Below are positions 7,705 through 16,128 of a stretch of 64,000 bases of DNA, piece by piece; positions within the stretch are counted from its first letter, which is position 1, and the number at the start of each line of letters is the position of its first letter. The notes beneath the pieces were generated by a model that saw only the letters and a list, made by a program, of their open reading frames with translations, did no database searches and was not told the DNA's origin. The stretch comes from an uncultured Eubacteriales bacterium (GTDB taxonomy: Bacteria; Bacillota; Clostridia; Oscillospirales; QAMX01). The stretch lies in NCBI GenBank assembly GCA_934546935.1, contig CAKTEH010000004.1, positions 1 to 64,000 on the forward strand. The letters are read 5' to 3'. Made by a program: the position numbers and the translations under genes.

Positions 7705-8556
7705 TCAGAAGCAAATATCGTAGGAGGGCTGGTCGACAAAGCCTTGGATGTGGATGCCGTTATCCTGTACGTCGACGACGGCGATGGCATAATGTTCCGG
7801 GTACTGGCCGAGGACGGTTGCACGCAGTGTAATATAAGGGATGCCGCGGCAGAAGCTGCATGCGCCTTCATGCGCATGTCCCTGCAGCACGAGTTTTACA
7901 TTGCCCTGCTCCAAAATAGCGCGCACTTCAGCGGCATTGCCGAGCACGCACGGGTGCGCCTGCCCCTCTACCTCGCGCGGGTCAAGATTAGCATGGGTTA
8001 AAATGATTGCACGCATACCGTCGGAAAGCGTACGCGCGAGCCATTCAAGCTGTGCATTATTGATATAGGTCGTTGCGCGCACAAGCTTGCCTTCGATACT
8101 CGCGCCGGATTTATCATAATTGGTGTCCAGCACAACGAACTTCCAGCCGTCGCGCACAAAGCTGAAATATGGGCTGTCAGCAGGTGCAACTGGGATGGAC
8201 GGAGGGACCGGAGGACGGAAGTTGGCCGGCATGCCGGGACGGGAGCGGAAAGGGTCTTTTACACGTGCGTAAAACTCCGCTTTGGTCCCAAAGGCCACGT
8301 CGTGGTTGCCAAGCACATGGATATAAGGATGACGGCCCCACATGCGAGGTCCCATTGCCCGGTCAAGCGCTTCTTCATCTGTCTGCACATCGCCGGTATA
8401 TTCGCAGATGTCTCCCAGGCAAATCGAAAATTCGGCGCCCTCGCGACGGATATAGGCGCTGTAGTCCTGTGCTTTTACAAAGGAATGGGAAAAATACATT
8501 TCGCCGCGCGGCGAAATGGTTGAAGCATGTACATCGCTGTAAATACCAAATTTCAT
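7705..8556 (-). CDS. Calcineurin-like metallophosphoesterase
   Basis: Protein of 283 aa with the ordered metal-binding blocks of the calcineurin superfamily: IYSDVHAS, CLGDICEY, VLGNHDVAFG, ILTHANL and LQGHAHEG. These supply the dinuclear metal site of phosphodiesterases and phosphatases. It has no signal peptide, so a cytoplasmic role is likely. The start MKFGIYSDVH at 8556 has AAAGGAAG upstream; the longer frame has no support. It is a single gene between two terminators. The substrate is unknown, and cyclic nucleotides or phosphodiesters are typical for relatives. Confidence 0.82.
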   Translation of the reverse strand: MKFGIYSDVHASTISPRGEMYFSHSFVKAQDYSAYIRREGAEFSICLGDICEYTGDVQTDEEALDRAMGPRMWGRHPYIHVLGNHDVAFGTKAEFYARVKDPFRSRPGMPANFRPPVPPSIPVAPADSPYFSFVRDGWKFVVLDTNYDKSGASIEGKLVRATTYINNAQLEWLARTLSDGMRAIILTHANLDPREVEGQAHPCVLGNAAEVRAILEQGNVKLVLQGHAHEGACSFCRGIPYITLRATVLGQYPEHYAIAVVDVQDNGIHIQGFVDQPSYDICF

Positions 8557-8692
8557 ATCGTTCTTCCTTTCACAAGCTGTTTTCCATCCCCATTTTAGCA
8601 TACTGCCCATGTTTTGTAAATACCTAGGGGACGGATGGGCAGCTGGAAACGCTGTGGAAACCCATCCCTGCCCGTGCTTCTGAAAAAGCAAA

Positions 8693-8732
8693 GCGTCCCT
8701 CTTGCCGAACTGCTGTTCGGAAAGAGGGACGC
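8693..8732 (-). terminator. Terminator of the HtrA gene
   Basis: A long two-part stem (8693-8703 with 8722-8732, inner CCGAA/TTCGG) is followed on the minus strand by TTTGCTTTTTC. Confidence 0.75.
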
Positions 8733-8773
8733 CCTTTATAAAATTGGGGAAAGCAAACAACTGTCTGCCAGGT

Positions 8774-10075
8774 TCAATAGTTTGCGTCCTGTTCGACCAA
8801 GGTGGTAGAGACGGTCAGCAGGGAACCATCGCGGTAGACCTCAATTTCCACACTGTCGCCGACTTCATATTCTGACAGGATATTGAGGATTTCATTGGAA
8901 TTGGAAACAGCGATGCCATTAATTGAGACGATGCAGTCGCCGATTCTGAGTTCAGAGCCCTCTTCCGCTTCCTTGGAGACAAAGCTTTGGACATAAATCC
9001 CAGTGCGTCCAAGGCCATAGTACATTGCTTCCATGGAATTGGTGATATTAATGGTATTGATTCCTAACGTCGGACGGCCCTTGACATAACCATAGGTATA
9101 CAGGTCGTTGATCACATCAGTGAAATCATCAGAAGGAATCGCATAACCAAGCCCCTCTACTTCGGTTGAAGACGTTTTTGCAGTAACAATACCGACCAAC
9201 TGGCCACGGTCGTTGAAAAGGCCGCCGCCGGAATTGCCGGGGTTTACGGATGCGTCAGTCTGGATGAGATGGTAAAGCGTAGTACCGTCGGAGAAGCTGA
9301 GGGTGCGGTTAAGCCCAGAGATGACACCGGTTGAAACGCTGCCGTCGAGATAGCCGAGTGGGTTGCCGATAATTACCGCAGTTTGGCCTTTTTTCAAATC
9401 CGCACTTGAGCCGATTTCCGCAGCCTGCAGCCCCGATGCATCGATCTTGATGAGCGCAAGGTCTGTCGCATCGTCTGCGGCGACCAACTGCGCGTCGTAA
9501 GTGGTGCCGTCGGCAAGCGTTACGGTAATGGTTTCTGCTCCTGCAATAACATGGTTATTTGTAACAATATAGCCATCCTCGCTGACAATTACGCCGGAAC
9601 CAGAAGCCTGTGCGTCATAGTAGTAGGTTTGGAAACCGTAGGTGGCGGTTTCCCTGTAATTGATGACAATTGCGACAACCGTGTTTTCTACTTCTGTGAC
9701 GATATCTTCGACGTCAAGCGACCCCGAGCTTCCTCCGGAAGTATATAGGAGACGGTCGGCACTGCTATTTTGCTCGTTTGTACCGGACTGCGGTGTTTTA
9801 TCCGTATTGCTGCCGTCCGAGTTCTGCGTATTTATATCATCGGAAACCAGCGGCTGATCTGCGGAATCACCGGATTTCAGCGTGCCGCCGATCAGCAAGC
9901 CCGCCCCGCCGCCGATAAGCAGCGATACTGCGCAGACAACTGCGGCTACGCGGATAATCATTTTTTTAATCCTGCGGTATTCATGGCCGTCCTGCGGTGC
10001 GGCTGGCTGCCCTGCAGCCGGTGTCTGCGGCGCTTCAATGTCAAATTGATAGCGGTTTTCATTCATATCGTTCAT
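8774..10075 (-). CDS. htrA: HtrA/DegP-type S1C serine protease with PDZ domain
   Basis: Membrane-anchored quality-control protease of 433 aa. Residues 1-37 are cytosolic, about 38-64 form a single transmembrane segment, and 65-115 are a Ser/Thr/Asn-rich linker. A trypsin-like domain has the triad His175 (TNNHVIAG), Asp205 (ATDLALIK) and Ser282 (NPGNSGGGLF). One C-terminal PDZ domain (about 340-430) follows. It acts outside the membrane on misfolded or secreted proteins. The ATG at 10075 has GGAGGG nine bases upstream. It is monocistronic. Its 5' region is AT-rich and includes about 220 bases without another gene. Confidence 0.9.
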   Translation of the reverse strand: MNDMNENRYQFDIEAPQTPAAGQPAAPQDGHEYRRIKKMIIRVAAVVCAVSLLIGGGAGLLIGGTLKSGDSADQPLVSDDINTQNSDGSNTDKTPQSGTNEQNSSADRLLYTSGGSSGSLDVEDIVTEVENTVVAIVINYRETATYGFQTYYYDAQASGSGVIVSEDGYIVTNNHVIAGAETITVTLADGTTYDAQLVAADDATDLALIKIDASGLQAAEIGSSADLKKGQTAVIIGNPLGYLDGSVSTGVISGLNRTLSFSDGTTLYHLIQTDASVNPGNSGGGLFNDRGQLVGIVTAKTSSTEVEGLGYAIPSDDFTDVINDLYTYGYVKGRPTLGINTINITNSMEAMYYGLGRTGIYVQSFVSKEAEEGSELRIGDCIVSINGIAVSNSNEILNILSEYEVGDSVEIEVYRDGSLLTVSTTLVEQDANY

Positions 10076-10293
10076 GTATAAATCCCTCCATATTCCGGTC
10101 TTTTCTTTCGAACCGCCTATATTGTAACCCGGCATTATGTCTTTCATATGATGTTTATATCAAATAAGTGTGATTTTTTTGGCGACAAAATGTAAATGAA
10201 AAATGAATAATTCATGAACCGACCAATGCCTTATCCCAGAGAAACAGGAGTTGTAGAATTTGTAAACAATGTCTGGGTCTAATGGATAGCTTG

Positions 10294-10322
10294 TTGCATT
10301 TCTCTTTCATTTGCGCTATAAT
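10294..10322 (+). promoter_or_regulatory. Promoter of the HEAT-repeat gene
   Basis: TTGCAT (10294-10299) and TATAAT (10317-10322) are separated by 17 bases. Confidence 0.7.
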
Positions 10323-10398
10323 ATTCAGGAATCCAATTGTCTGGCGCACAAGAAAGCTTGCGCGCTGCAGGAAAGCATATACTTAGGAGGAAAGAAAC

Positions 10399-10740
10399 GT
10401 GGGTAACGAGAAGAAGATTGCCAAAATCCAGACGCTTGGCGAAAAAGGAAAAGTAAAAAAACTGGTAAGATTGTCGACAAGCAAGGATCCGGAAATCCGC
10501 GCTGCGGCTGCGTGTGCGTTAGGCCCGATCCATGAGGATGAGGCATTTAACGCTATTGTCGATCTGGTGCGGGATCCGGAACTTTCCGTGCGCCGTGCTG
10601 CGGTTATTGCTTTGGGAGAAAATGGCAGAAAAGCCGGTGGCGAGCATGTCCGTAACATTATGCCGCTTCCAGGCAATGCATCTATCGAAGCGGAATGCCG
10701 GGAGGCTATTGCAAAAATTATTGCAAGCCCGGAGCGCTGA
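10399..10740 (+). CDS. Small HEAT-repeat protein
   Basis: 113-aa soluble protein built of two to three HEAT/PBS-lyase-like repeats, seen in DPEIRAAAACALGPI and DPELSVRRAAVIALGENG. Such repeats form alpha solenoids that bind partner proteins, so an adaptor role is likely but the partner is unknown. It begins with GTG at 10399, and AGGAGG stands eight bases upstream (10385-10390). It has its own promoter and terminator, so it is expressed alone. No enzymatic residues are present. Confidence 0.75.
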   Translation: MGNEKKIAKIQTLGEKGKVKKLVRLSTSKDPEIRAAAACALGPIHEDEAFNAIVDLVRDPELSVRRAAVIALGENGRKAGGEHVRNIMPLPGNASIEAECREAIAKIIASPER

Positions 10741-10764
10741 ATTTTTTTCGGTTTGATATCCGTC

Positions 10765-10806
10765 AGCCGGATGAAAAACAGGTTGTTTTTTCATCCGGCT
10801 TTTTTG
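10765..10806 (+). terminator. Terminator of the HEAT-repeat gene
   Basis: A 16-bp stem (10765-10780 with about 10784-10800, one bulge) is followed by TTTTT. Confidence 0.8.
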
Positions 10807-10877
10807 TAATGATGCTGCCGAAGGTATGGATATATCAAAGGATTTTTGTCGTTTTATCGGGATTCAAAATTGCAGGA

Positions 10878-10906
10878 TTGACATTTGTTGGTAAAAATGC
10901 TTAAAT
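10878..10906 (+). promoter_or_regulatory. Promoter of the aldo/keto reductase gene
   Basis: Perfect TTGACA (10878-10883), 17 bases, then TTAAAT (10901-10906). Confidence 0.7.
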
Positions 10907-10940
10907 AGAAAAAGAGAAAAAAGAAAAGGAGAGTATGCAT

Positions 10941-11900
10941 ATGCAGTATAGAAAACTGGGGACAAGCGATTTGAATTGTTCGGTAATCGGCCTGGGAACC
11001 TGGCCGATGTCCGGGAATGCTTATGGCAGGGTGGATGACCGGCAGTCTATTGCAGCGATTTTAGCCAGTATCGAGGCCGGTGTGAATTTTATTGATACCG
11101 CTCCCGCGTACGGTAATGGGCATGCCGAATCTGTATTGGGCGAGGCGCTGAAATCGGTTGCGCGTGAAAAGGTAATTATTGCCACGAAATTTGGGAATCG
11201 TTTCGATGAAGATGGCCGTTATATCCGTGACGCCAGTGCAAAGTGCGTGCGGGAGGGGATCGAGGCAAGCCTTCGCCGCCTTGGGACAGATTACATCGAC
11301 CTGTGGCAGTGCCACTGGCCGGATCCGTCCACACCAATTGAAGAGACAATGGAAGAGGTTGCCCGCCATGTTGAAAGCGGGAAAGTGCGTTATGTTGGCG
11401 TTTCCAATTTCAACGGTGCGCTTATGGACGAGGCACGCAAATATGTGCCAATCGTTTCTCTTCAGCCGCCGTATTCGCTGCTTGACCGGGGATTCGAGGG
11501 CGAAATCCAGGACTATTGCCTGAAAAACAATATCGGCGTATTGTCCTATGGTTCCATTGGTTCCGGTATCCTGACCGGCAAATATTCTTTGGAAAACCGT
11601 CCGGTGTTTCCGGAAGGGGATTCCCGTGCCGGCTTCTATCGCAAGCTGTATACGCCGGAGGTCTGGCCGAGAGTCTGTGCAATGGTCGACGTACTAAAAG
11701 AAATTGCGGCCGGGCACAATGCCCCGACTGTTTCTGCGGCAATTAATTGGGTGCTTGCCCAGAAAGCGGTAACGCTTGCGCTGGTTGGCGCAAAAACGGC
11801 TGAGCAGGCCCGGCAGAATGCTTCGGCGGCGGACTGGTCAATGTCTGAGGACGAGCTTGCGCGCATTGCAAAAGCCTATGATGAGATCTTTGCTGAATAA
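10941..11900 (+). CDS. Aldo/keto reductase
   Basis: NAD(P)H-dependent (beta/alpha)8 oxidoreductase of 319 aa. The catalytic tetrad of the AKR family is visible: Asp in NFIDTAPAYG, Tyr in AYGNGHAE, Lys in IATKFGN and His in WQCHWPD. The cofactor-binding part GVSNFNGA and VGAKTAEQARQNASA follow. Two in-frame ATGs occur at 10935 and 10941. The second is better spaced from AAGGAG. It is monocistronic with its own promoter. The substrate is unknown; the sequence resembles AKRs acting on sugars or methylglyoxal. Confidence 0.85.
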   Translation: MQYRKLGTSDLNCSVIGLGTWPMSGNAYGRVDDRQSIAAILASIEAGVNFIDTAPAYGNGHAESVLGEALKSVAREKVIIATKFGNRFDEDGRYIRDASAKCVREGIEASLRRLGTDYIDLWQCHWPDPSTPIEETMEEVARHVESGKVRYVGVSNFNGALMDEARKYVPIVSLQPPYSLLDRGFEGEIQDYCLKNNIGVLSYGSIGSGILTGKYSLENRPVFPEGDSRAGFYRKLYTPEVWPRVCAMVDVLKEIAAGHNAPTVSAAINWVLAQKAVTLALVGAKTAEQARQNASAADWSMSEDELARIAKAYDEIFAE

Positions 11901-11917
11901 GTGAAATACAAAAGCAG

Positions 11918-11953
11918 GCCCGGAGGAAACCGTTGACTTCCTCCGGGCTTTTT
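11918..11953. terminator. Bidirectional terminator
   Basis: An 11-bp GC-rich stem (11918-11928 and 11938-11948) is followed by CTTTTT-like bases on the plus strand and GCTTTTG on the minus strand. It sits between convergent genes. Confidence 0.8.
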
Positions 11954-11961
11954 CCGTATTC

Positions 11962-12954
11962 TTATTCCAGTTCCAGCGTATATCCAGCAATGAAAATGCT
12001 GTCTGCCTGCTCCAAATCCAGTACTTCGTCGAACCAGATGGTCTGCTGAACCATACTGCCGCCGCTTCCGCCGCGCGGATACAGCGGGAAGTCGCTGCCG
12101 TCTTTCATAAGGATCCGGATGGAAGTTTGCAATGCTTCCAGCTTCTCCTGAAAATTTTCACCGTTGAGAGCCCGGCTCAGGATAGAAATGGAAAGCGAGA
12201 GGGATGAAAGGTACACATCGCCCACTTTTTCCTCGCCGGACATCAGTTCAAATTCATAGATAGGCCCAATGTTCTCTGCTTTCCAGCTGAGCCGGAACGG
12301 CCCATCCAAAAGGATTTCTTCTCCTGTATCCTCTACAACGCCACGGATTGAATCGATGACCAGAATGATACCATTGTATTTGGTGAATTCCGCATTGTCG
12401 TCAGTAAAGGAGACAAGGAAACGGACGCTGTTGGTTTGGGGATCATAGGTTGAACTGCTCCAATGCCCGCGCGTGCGGAAAGGCCGCCGCAGATTTTGGG
12501 CATACTGCGTGCCGTCGTTCTTGTAAAGCCGCATACCGCCCAGTTCCATCATAATTGTACTGCCCTCGTCTGTTATATACGATGCAAGCCCAAGCTGTTC
12601 AGAAAATTGAATATCAATTGCCAGATACATATTCAGCGCGTCGCCCAGTGTCTGCGTCAATGTGATTTCCACATCGTCGTATACTGCGCACGCCTGTACG
12701 TCCTGCACCATGGACTCCGTTTTGTGCATAACGGCCTCATCCGGATGCAGGCGCTCCATAAACAGGCTGTCCCAGAAGCTGGAAAGTACGGCGACGGATC
12801 CGACAGTCAAAATAAGCATGGCTGCTGCGGCTGCGGGAACCCAACGCCGTTTTGCACTCCAGATGCGGCGCGGCGGTGCAACGGCTTCTGCTTCGGCCAG
12901 ATAAGCATCGTTTGCAGCGGACAGCGCTTTGAAAATGGCTTCTTCGCGTGTCAT
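11962..12954 (-). CDS. Membrane-anchored anti-sigma factor-like protein (DUF4179-type)
   Basis: 330-aa protein with a short cytosolic N-terminus (1-37), one transmembrane helix at about 38-58 (VPAAAAAMLILTVGSVAVLS) and a large external domain rich in beta strands. It overlaps the upstream ECF sigma gene by four bases (ATGA), the standard arrangement for a sigma factor and its membrane-bound inhibitor. The external part looks like the DUF4179 class of Clostridia, but assignment is by layout and general features only. It likely senses an envelope signal and releases the sigma factor. Confidence 0.7.
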   Translation of the reverse strand: MTREEAIFKALSAANDAYLAEAEAVAPPRRIWSAKRRWVPAAAAAMLILTVGSVAVLSSFWDSLFMERLHPDEAVMHKTESMVQDVQACAVYDDVEITLTQTLGDALNMYLAIDIQFSEQLGLASYITDEGSTIMMELGGMRLYKNDGTQYAQNLRRPFRTRGHWSSSTYDPQTNSVRFLVSFTDDNAEFTKYNGIILVIDSIRGVVEDTGEEILLDGPFRLSWKAENIGPIYEFELMSGEEKVGDVYLSSLSLSISILSRALNGENFQEKLEALQTSIRILMKDGSDFPLYPRGGSGGSMVQQTIWFDEVLDLEQADSIFIAGYTLELE

Positions 12955-13505
12955 AAAATTCCCTCCTGCTTTAAAAATTCCCGTAATTTTTTTCGTGTGC
13001 GGAAAAGACTGGACTTGATTTTTGTCTCCGACGCGCCCGTTTTGTCTGCAATCTGCTGAATTGGCAGTGCGTAAAAATAACGGGCGAGGAAGAAACGGCG
13101 GCTTTCCGGCGGAATGGAATCCAGAAAATTGTTGATCTGCCCGCTCAACTCCTGTGCAAGCGTCTGTGCTTCTATATCCGTGCCGGCAGGGATGCAGTCG
13201 GCCAATTCGGATAGAAGCATGTCGGTGCCGCTGCTGCGCTTTTGCGCGCGTAGATGAGCGAGCTTGTCAATGGCTGCGTTGCGCGTAATGCGCCCCAGGA
13301 AATAGCGCAGCTTTTCCGGACGCGCGGGCGGGATTGCATTCCATGCGCGGTGGAGCGCATCGTTTACTGTCTCCTGTGCGTCCTGCGCACTGTGCAGGAT
13401 ATTTACGGCGATGCGGTTGAGATAAGCGCCGTACTTTTCCGAGGTTGCGGAAAGCGCATGCTCCGAACGGGCAAAATACAGTTCCACAATTTGGGAATCG
13501 TCCAT
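12951..13505 (-). CDS. ECF-type RNA polymerase sigma factor
   Basis: 184-aa sigma-70 family factor with region 2 (about 10-75; AQETVNDALHRAWN, FLGRITRNAAIDKL) and region 4 (about 125-180; ALPIQQIADKTGASETKIKSSLFRTRKKLREFL) forming the helix-turn-helix that reads the -35 element. AAGGAGG precedes the ATG. It is translated together with the downstream anti-sigma gene. A candidate ECF promoter 36-61 bases upstream suggests autoregulation. The target genes are unknown. Confidence 0.87.
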   Translation of the reverse strand: MDDSQIVELYFARSEHALSATSEKYGAYLNRIAVNILHSAQDAQETVNDALHRAWNAIPPARPEKLRYFLGRITRNAAIDKLAHLRAQKRSSGTDMLLSELADCIPAGTDIEAQTLAQELSGQINNFLDSIPPESRRFFLARYFYALPIQQIADKTGASETKIKSSLFRTRKKLREFLKQEGIL

Positions 13506-13540
13506 ATCGCGAGCCTCCTTTTACTGCCTTCACTTATAAA

Positions 13541-13566
13541 GTCGGGAAAAACGGCGTATAGGTTGC
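13541..13566 (-). promoter_or_regulatory. Candidate ECF-type promoter of the sigma/anti-sigma operon
   Basis: On the minus strand GCAACC (13566-13561) is followed by 16 bases and CGAC (13544-13541). This matches the general AAC...CGnC pattern of ECF promoters and lies at a sensible distance from the sigma start. Confidence 0.4.
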
Positions 13567-13645
13567 GCAGGAAGAAAAACTTTTTTTACTGCTACAAGAA
13601 AGTTTGCCCTGCTGCGGCACAGCAGATGCGGGAAAACATGGAAAA

Positions 13646-13674
13646 TGCCCGTTGAAGCATAGCTTCAACGGGCA
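13646..13674 (-). terminator. Terminator of the SGNH hydrolase gene
   Basis: A perfect 13-bp stem (13646-13658 and 13662-13674) with a three-base loop is followed by ATTTTCC on the minus strand. Confidence 0.75.
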
Positions 13675-13687
13675 CATATTTCCAGCG

Positions 13688-14773
13688 CTATAGTCCCAAT
13701 GCGCTTAAAACCGTCTGCGCATAGATGCGTACAGCAAAATCATTTGGATGATTGATGCAATTTCCAGTCAGGTCAATGTGCGTTTTTCCGCGCCTGCCCA
13801 CCTCCCGGAATACTGCATTGACTGGCGCGAGTGCAATTCCGGGTTCTTCGGCACAAAGCGCTGCAAGCGCCGTCTCCTGACGGGCAAGCTGGTTATTCTG
13901 CAAACCTGCAATTTCACCGGAAGGGGTCATGGGGGAAACCAGAAGAAATTCGCATTCCGGTTTTTCTGCACGTATACGCGAAAGGATGGTTTTGATCTCT
14001 GCCTGGAAGCGCAGCGGTTCGTCCTGCAGGCTGTTCATGCCAAAAGCCAGCACGACAAGATCCGGCGCGCAGGGCTCAACCAGACGCGCGGCATTTTCCG
14101 CGCCCCATCCGGTGGTTGCGGCGCCTGCTGAGCGGTTGAATTTATGGATACGTGTATGTGGATAAGCTTTGGCAAGCGCTTCAGTTACCGCCTGTGCCCA
14201 TGCCGGCTGATATGGCGGCCGGTTCAGGGTTAAATGGAATTCTGCACAGTCGAGATTGACTGCATACTCATTGCAGCCGCTGGCTTCCCAGCCTGCGGTA
14301 ATGCTGTCGCCGTAGAATACCAGATGGAAATCCGTCCCGCCGCTGAGCATTGCCATCGTGCGCGGTAGACGCCGGGATTCATCCGTCGGGATAAATCCAT
14401 CCCAGCGCTCCGCCGGGCGGTAGCTTACCCGGCACTGCCAGCGGTAAATTTCGGGAAAGATCTCAAAATACTCTTTTCCGCCGGGAAGACGAAGCCAGGC
14501 TTTTTCCGGCTGCCCCAAATAGGGCTTGCAATAAGCCCCACGCGGGAGCAGAGGAATGCGCGATCCTTCCGTACGCAGAAGCTGCCTGCCGGCAATGGTA
14601 AAATCACGATCCTGCTCATAGTCTGTTTTCCCATCCCAGCTGCACAGGCGCCGCATTCGTTGCGGCGCGTATACAAGATCCCCACCGATTGGCGCGCCTT
14701 CGCCGTCAGTGGAAAAACAGACGATTTCATCCTGAATTTCTTCTGATTCCCAAATCTTCTCATGCAAAGACAT
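13688..14773 (-). CDS. SGNH/GDSL-family hydrolase, probable carbohydrate esterase
   Basis: 361-aa two-domain protein. The N-terminal about 150 residues are strand-rich and may bind carbohydrate. The C-terminal catalytic domain has block I FYGDSITAGWEASG (nucleophile Ser), a Gly in FNRSAGAAT, the Asn of FGMNSLQ, and the Asp/His pair in INHPNDFA. This layout resembles two-domain acetyl-xylan esterases (CE2/CE3-like) that remove acetyl groups from polysaccharides. There is no signal peptide, so it should act inside the cell on imported oligosaccharides. AAAGGAGGG precedes the ATG. Confidence 0.8.
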   Translation of the reverse strand: MSLHEKIWESEEIQDEIVCFSTDGEGAPIGGDLVYAPQRMRRLCSWDGKTDYEQDRDFTIAGRQLLRTEGSRIPLLPRGAYCKPYLGQPEKAWLRLPGGKEYFEIFPEIYRWQCRVSYRPAERWDGFIPTDESRRLPRTMAMLSGGTDFHLVFYGDSITAGWEASGCNEYAVNLDCAEFHLTLNRPPYQPAWAQAVTEALAKAYPHTRIHKFNRSAGAATTGWGAENAARLVEPCAPDLVVLAFGMNSLQDEPLRFQAEIKTILSRIRAEKPECEFLLVSPMTPSGEIAGLQNNQLARQETALAALCAEEPGIALAPVNAVFREVGRRGKTHIDLTGNCINHPNDFAVRIYAQTVLSALGL

Positions 14774-14808
14774 GTTTTTCCCTCCTTTTTCAGGCTGCGT
14801 TATTATTT

Positions 14809-15336
14809 TCAGCGGTAAGCTTGACGTTCCAAGCGGCGCAAAAGCCCGGAAAGCGGGACAATCAGCATTCCGGCGAAGAAATTGCCGGCGGCGTGGATCA
14901 GGTCATAGGGCAGCCCGGCGGCGATCCAGGCAAGCATTGCTTTGAATGACAGCCCGTACATCAGCGCCTGTGCCGGCGCATAGAGCATGCCAAAGGTCAG
15001 CCCGTGCAGGGCGCAGACAACGGGATAGACAATCATTGCTTTTCTGTTCGGCATATCGCGCGGCAGCAACAGGGTCACTGCCCATAGAAGCGGCCAAAGA
15101 TACAGATAAGGCAGCCACCACAGATTAAATCCGGCGTAGACTCCCTGCAGCAGAAGGTAAACGGCAATTGGGATCATTGCGCGCCGGCGGTAGACAAGCG
15201 TGTAGCACATGGTAAGCATGCCAAGCGGATGGATATTTGGAAGGACCTCCATCACAAGCTTGGAGCAGAACATCAGTGCGCCAAGCATGGCGAATATGGT
15301 CAGTTCACGCGCGGAAAATCCGCGGCGGCGGGCCAT
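14809..15336 (-). CDS. ECF transporter S component, candidate corrinoid uptake
   Basis: 175-aa membrane protein with five to six helices and an early segment ELTIFAMLGALMFCSK typical of ECF-type substrate-binding (S) components, which work with a shared energizing module EcfAA'T encoded elsewhere. Its ATG directly abuts the TAA of the DUF4430 lipoprotein gene, and both lie downstream of a cobalamin riboswitch. From that context I infer uptake of B12 or a corrinoid precursor. The S-component call rests on size and hydrophobic pattern; the substrate rests only on regulation. Confidence 0.7.
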   Translation of the reverse strand: MARRRGFSARELTIFAMLGALMFCSKLVMEVLPNIHPLGMLTMCYTLVYRRRAMIPIAVYLLLQGVYAGFNLWWLPYLYLWPLLWAVTLLLPRDMPNRKAMIVYPVVCALHGLTFGMLYAPAQALMYGLSFKAMLAWIAAGLPYDLIHAAGNFFAGMLIVPLSGLLRRLERQAYR

Positions 15337-15741
15337 TTAAGCCTTGGTATAGACCAGCTCGTAATGTTCGCCGTCAGAAATCTTTGTGCTTTCCGCGCCG
15401 GTGGACAGATACTCGCCGTCTTTATACAATGCCCAATAGGCGCCGTCGAGAGTATAATCGGCGCGCAGGCCGTTGACGGTATGGATCATAATGCCGTATT
15501 CGCTGTCGTCTCCCTGTGCCAGCCCTTCCTGCTCAAGCGCTCCCCAGAGCGTTCCGGTATCGGTGGAAATTGTGTATTCCGTGGAAGCGCCTTCGTTGTC
15601 GACGATTTCGACGGTGATGGTTACGGTACCTTCATTTTTTTTCTGTTCCTTTGCACATCCGGCGAAGGAAAGCGCCATGGCCGCGACCAGCGCAAAGATT
15701 ACAGTGACGGTGAGGGTTTTTGATGCGGTTGTTTTCGTCAT
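15337..15741 (-). CDS. DUF4430 (transcobalamin-like) lipoprotein
   Basis: 134-aa exported protein. The signal peptide (KTLTVTVIFALVAAMALSFAGC) ends in a lipobox with Cys29, predicting a lipid anchor. The mature part, EGTVTITVEIVDNEG...WGALEQEGLAQ...GIMIHTVNGLRADYTLDGAYWALYKDGEYLSTGAESTKI, has the hallmarks of DUF4430, a domain related to the beta domain of vertebrate B12 carriers. It probably captures corrinoid at the cell surface and hands it to the adjacent ECF S component. ATG 15741 has AAGGAGA upstream; the reading frame extends earlier but without support. It is controlled by the B12 riboswitch. Confidence 0.8.
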   Translation of the reverse strand: MTKTTASKTLTVTVIFALVAAMALSFAGCAKEQKKNEGTVTITVEIVDNEGASTEYTISTDTGTLWGALEQEGLAQGDDSEYGIMIHTVNGLRADYTLDGAYWALYKDGEYLSTGAESTKISDGEHYELVYTKA

Positions 15742-15796
15742 GCTCTTAAATCTCCTTATAAAAATATAGTGTGCCTGCCCGCATATGTCCAAAGCT

Positions 15797-16020
15797 TGGA
15801 CGCCAGTGTCCCGTGGCGGATATGGGGCTAAAGAGGGAAGTCTCCCGGCTTAAAGATCAGTGCGTATGCACGCCGTGCCGCCTTCTCAGGCAGGGCTCTG
15901 CCCAATGGCTTGTCTTTCCCAGCTCGCGGCGCCGGGAGGAGGCGCGGAATTCTCTTTTACGGTGACGGGGTCGCACAGGTTTTGCACCTGTTTCCTATTT
16001 AAGCCCAGTTAAGGGCGCCT
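15797..16020 (-). promoter_or_regulatory. Cobalamin riboswitch
   Basis: Reading the minus strand, the leader contains an AAATAGGAAACAGGTGCAAA block near its 5' end, then a CCTGTGCGACCCCGTCACCG block. The B12 box AGCCGGGAGACTTCCC (15850-15835) is followed by a GCCAC...ACTGGC ending. Order and spacing fit the adenosylcobalamin riboswitch class. High B12 should switch off the downstream DUF4430/ECF operon, either by sequestering its ribosome binding site or by early termination. I could not fold it, so the exact ends are approximate. Confidence 0.85.
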
Positions 16021-16032
16021 CAAGGCACGACT

Positions 16033-16061
16033 ATCCTAACACGAAAGTTTATTTTTCGCAA
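16033..16061 (-). promoter_or_regulatory. Promoter of the riboswitch operon
   Basis: On the minus strand TTGCGA (16061-16056), a 17-base spacer and TAGGAT (16038-16033) lie immediately upstream of the riboswitch. Confidence 0.6.
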
Positions 16062-16071
16062 GAGCACAAAT

Positions 16072-16116
16072 AAAAAAGCCTGGGAGCCGGCAAAAAAGTC
16101 GGACCCCAGGCTTTTT
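16072..16116 (-). terminator. alaA terminator
   Basis: A long stem with AAAAAGCCTGGG/CCCAGGCTTTTT arms and an imperfect inner stem ends in TTTTTTA on the minus strand. Confidence 0.8.
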
Positions 16117-16128
16117 CTGTGTACAGAC

